Positions 4,120-6,455 of a stretch of 6,455 nucleotides of DNA are shown piece after piece (position 1 is the stretch's first letter; each line of letters begins with the position of its first letter). The position numbers and the translations under genes were made by a program. The notes beneath the pieces were generated by a model. It searched no databases. It was not told the origin of the DNA and worked only from the letters and a program-made list of their open reading frames with translations. This DNA comes from Asaia bogorensis (GTDB lineage Bacteria > Pseudomonadota > Alphaproteobacteria > Acetobacterales > Acetobacteraceae): the NCBI GenBank assembly GCA_945886995.1, contig CAMCZJ010000172.1, forward strand, positions 1 through 6,455. The letters are read 5' to 3'.

Positions 4120-6455
4120 ATGACCGGCCATATTCGCATCCGCGGCGCGCGCCAGCACAACCTCAAGAACCTCGATCTTGATATCCCGCGCGATACGCTG
4201 ACGGTGATCACGGGCCTATCGGGTTCGGGCAAATCATCGCTGGCTTTCGATACCATCTATGCCGAAGGCCAAAGGCGCTATGTGGAAAGCCTTTCAGCCT
4301 ATGCGCGGCAATTCCTGCAATTGATGCAAAAGCCGGATGTGGATTCGATCGAGGGCCTATCGCCCGCCATATCCATCGAACAGAAAACCACCAGCCATAA
4401 TCCGCGCTCCACCGTCGGCACCGTCACGGAAATCCATGACTATATGCGCCTGCTTTGGGCGCGGGTTGGTGTGCCCTATTCGCCCGCGACTGGCCTGCCA
4501 ATTGAAGCGCAGACCGTGTCACAAATGGTGGACCGCGTGCTGGCCATGCCGGAAGGCACGCGGCTTTTGCTGCTGGCGCCCATCGCGCGCGGCAAGAAGG
4601 GCGAATTCCGCAAGGAATTGGCCGAATTCCAGCGCCGCGGGTTTGAGCGTGTGAAAATCAACGGCACGCTCTATCAAATTGCCGAGGCCCCCAAGCTCGA
4701 CAAGAAGCTCAAGCACGATATTGAAGTGGTGGTGGACCGCATTGTGGTGCGTGATGGCATCATGCAGCGCGTCGCGGATTCGTTTGAGACCGCACTCGGT
4801 CTGGCCGATGGCATCGCCTATGCCGAAAACGCTGGTGGTGGGGAGCGCACGGTGTTTTCCAGCCGCTTCGCCTGCCCGGTTTCCGGTTTTACCATCGAGG
4901 AAGTTGAGCCGCGGCTTTTTTCCTTCAATTCACCGCATGGCGCCTGCCCTGCCTGTGATGGGCTTGGCACGGAAAGTTTTTTCGACGCGCAGTTGGTCGT
5001 GCCGCAAGATGATGTCGCGCTGAAGGATGGCGCCATCATGCCTTGGACTGGCGCTTCTTCGCCCTATTACGACCAAACACTGCAAAGCCTGGCCGCGCAT
5101 TTCAAGGTGAAGATGACCACCGCTTGGCAGGAATTGCCCGCCAGCGTGCGCCACGCCATTCTGCATGGCACGAGCGATGAGGTTGTCACGCTCCGCTACA
5201 AGGATGGGTTGCGCGCCTACGAAGTCAAAAAACCCTTTGAGGGCGTGATCGCCAATCTGGAACGGCGCTTTCGCGAAACCGATAATCCTTGGGTGCGCGA
5301 AGACCTCTCCCGCTATCAGGCAGAACGGCCTTGCGCGGCCTGCGCGGGGCATCGGCTGAAGCCGCAATCCCTGGCGGTGAAAGTAGCGGGGCTGCATATC
5401 GGTGAAGCTTCCGCCATGGCCATTCACAGGGCGCGGGATTGGTTCGCCCAGGTGGAAGAAACCCTAACACCCCAGCGGCGCGATATTGCGCGGCGAATCC
5501 TCCGGGAAATCAATGATCGCCTGCAATTCCTGGTGGATGTGGGGCTGGATTATCTTTCACTCGCGCGGTCTTCCACCACGCTCTCGGGCGGCGAATCGCA
5601 GCGCATTCGCTTGGCCTCCCAGATCGGTTCTGGCCTGACCGGCGTGCTTTATGTGCTGGATGAACCTTCCATCGGGCTGCATCAGCGCGACAATGAAAGG
5701 CTGCTTGTGACGCTGCGGCGGCTGCGCGACCTCGGCAATACCGTGCTGGTCGTGGAACATGATGAGGATGCGATCCGCAGCGCCGATCATTTGGTGGATA
5801 TCGGCCCGGAAGCCGGCAAGGGCGGAGGGCGGCTGGTGGCGCAAGGCAAGCCTTCAGAAGTCGCCGCCAATCCCGCGAGCCTCACCGGGCAATATCTTTC
5901 GGGCAAGCGCCGCATCGAAATCCCCGCCAAGCGCCGCAAGATTGACCCTAAGCGGCAATTGCGCGTGGTGGGCGCCAGCGGCAACAACCTGCGCCGCCTG
6001 GACGCGGCCCTGCCGCTTGGCACCTTTACCTGCGTCACCGGGGTTTCCGGCGGAGGTAAATCAACGCTGGTGATTGAAACACTTTACAAGGCCGCAGCGC
6101 GGCGATTGATGGGCGCGGCAGAGGTGCCGGCGCCGCATGATCGCATCGAAGGGCTCGATCACCTCGACAAGATCATTGACATTGACCAATCGCCGATTGG
6201 CCGCACGCCGCGTTCCAACCCCGCCACCTACACCGGGCTGTTTGCGCCCATTCGCGATTGGTTCAGCGAATTGCCGGAATCCCGCGCGCGCGGCTACAAG
6301 CCTGGTCGCTTCAGCTTCAATGTGAAGGGCGGGCGGTGTGAGGCCTGCCAGGGCGATGGCGTCATCAAGATTGAGATGCACTTCCTGCCCGATGTCTATG
6401 TCACCTGCGATACCTGCAAGGGCAAGCGCTATAATCGCGAAACGCTGGATGTGAA
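4120..6455 (+). CDS. uvrA: Excinuclease ABC subunit A (UvrA), 3' end beyond window
   Basis: 778 codons are present and open to the right edge; full-length UvrA is about 940-970 residues. UvrA is the ABC-type ATPase dimer that finds bulky DNA lesions and loads UvrB in nucleotide excision repair. Visible in order are the first Walker A GLSGSGKS (32-39); the SAYARQFLQLM block and the EQKTTSHNPRSTVGTVTEIHDY block; a partial first zinc module with Cys252, Cys276 and Cys279 but Ser255 where E. coli has the second Cys; the ABC signature LSGGESQR (488-495); Walker B VLYVLDEPS (509-517); the switch His547; the second Walker A GVSGGGKS (641-648); and the complete second zinc finger C740/C743/C763/C766. 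The second signature and second Walker B lie outside the window. The ATG at 4120 is the first start after an in-frame stop and has GGAG 10 nt upstream. SOS control is likely from the operator at 4060-4074. Confidence 0.98.
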   Translation, partial: MTGHIRIRGARQHNLKNLDLDIPRDTLTVITGLSGSGKSSLAFDTIYAEGQRRYVESLSAYARQFLQLMQKPDVDSIEGLSPAISIEQKTTSHNPRSTVGTVTEIHDYMRLLWARVGVPYSPATGLPIEAQTVSQMVDRVLAMPEGTRLLLLAPIARGKKGEFRKELAEFQRRGFERVKINGTLYQIAEAPKLDKKLKHDIEVVVDRIVVRDGIMQRVADSFETALGLADGIAYAENAGGGERTVFSSRFACPVSGFTIEEVEPRLFSFNSPHGACPACDGLGTESFFDAQLVVPQDDVALKDGAIMPWTGASSPYYDQTLQSLAAHFKVKMTTAWQELPASVRHAILHGTSDEVVTLRYKDGLRAYEVKKPFEGVIANLERRFRETDNPWVREDLSRYQAERPCAACAGHRLKPQSLAVKVAGLHIGEASAMAIHRARDWFAQVEETLTPQRRDIARRILREINDRLQFLVDVGLDYLSLARSSTTLSGGESQRIRLASQIGSGLTGVLYVLDEPSIGLHQRDNERLLVTLRRLRDLGNTVLVVEHDEDAIRSADHLVDIGPEAGKGGGRLVAQGKPSEVAANPASLTGQYLSGKRRIEIPAKRRKIDPKRQLRVVGASGNNLRRLDAALPLGTFTCVTGVSGGGKSTLVIETLYKAAARRLMGAAEVPAPHDRIEGLDHLDKIIDIDQSPIGRTPRSNPATYTGLFAPIRDWFSELPESRARGYKPGRFSFNVKGGRCEACQGDGVIKIEMHFLPDVYVTCDTCKGKRYNRETLDV

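Noticed and set aside
4930..5427. Minus-strand open frame of 165 codons opposite uvrA
   Set aside because: The plus strand encodes continuous UvrA with conserved motifs on both sides, so this is a shadow frame.
1..6455. Mobile element, CRISPR array, tRNA, toxin-antitoxin or defence module
   Set aside because: I saw no direct repeat arrays, transposase or integrase motifs, or cloverleaf-like segments. Almost every base is accounted for by five housekeeping genes and two short spacers.

Overview
This window looks like a chromosomal housekeeping segment from an alphaproteobacterium. An acetic-acid-bacterium or Rhodospirillales-type lineage is my best guess, but that is inference. Supporting signs are the moderately high G+C, a GyrA with 'GDASIYD' in the quinolone region and an acidic insertion in its C-terminal domain, a UvrA with 'CPVSGF' in place of the first CxxC pair, and an SOS operator of the alphaproteobacterial GAAC-N7-GAAC type rather than the enterobacterial CTGT-N8-ACAG type. 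I see no mobile elements, tRNA or rRNA genes, CRISPR arrays or foreign-looking islands.

Layout: on the minus strand, reading from high to low coordinates, lie ssb (3957-3484), gyrA (3354-604), coaD (611-105) and the first 29 codons of an exported cyclophilin-type peptidylprolyl isomerase (89-1, running off the left edge). gyrA and coaD overlap by 8 bp. coaD and the isomerase are 15 bp apart. These three probably form one operon, preceded by a 129-bp spacer after ssb. On the plus strand, uvrA starts at 4120 and runs off the right edge after 778 codons.

The regulatory centre is the 162-bp divergent spacer between ssb and uvrA (3958-4119). A perfect GAAC-N7-GAAC LexA operator at 4060-4074 overlaps a good candidate ssb promoter. 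It also lies just downstream of a candidate uvrA -10 element. One operator could therefore control both the excision-repair damage sensor and the single-strand binding protein, as at the divergent uvrA-ssb locus of E. coli. The ssb leader also carries an 11-bp hairpin that pairs fully only as ssb-sense RNA.

Functionally, the window joins DNA topology (GyrA), single-strand protection (SSB), excision repair (UvrA), coenzyme A synthesis (CoaD) and envelope protein folding (the isomerase). I found no previously undescribed system. The points most worth a second look are the shared SOS operator, the ssb leader hairpin, a cluster of GANTC sites before gyrA, and lineage-type residue changes in GyrA and UvrA.
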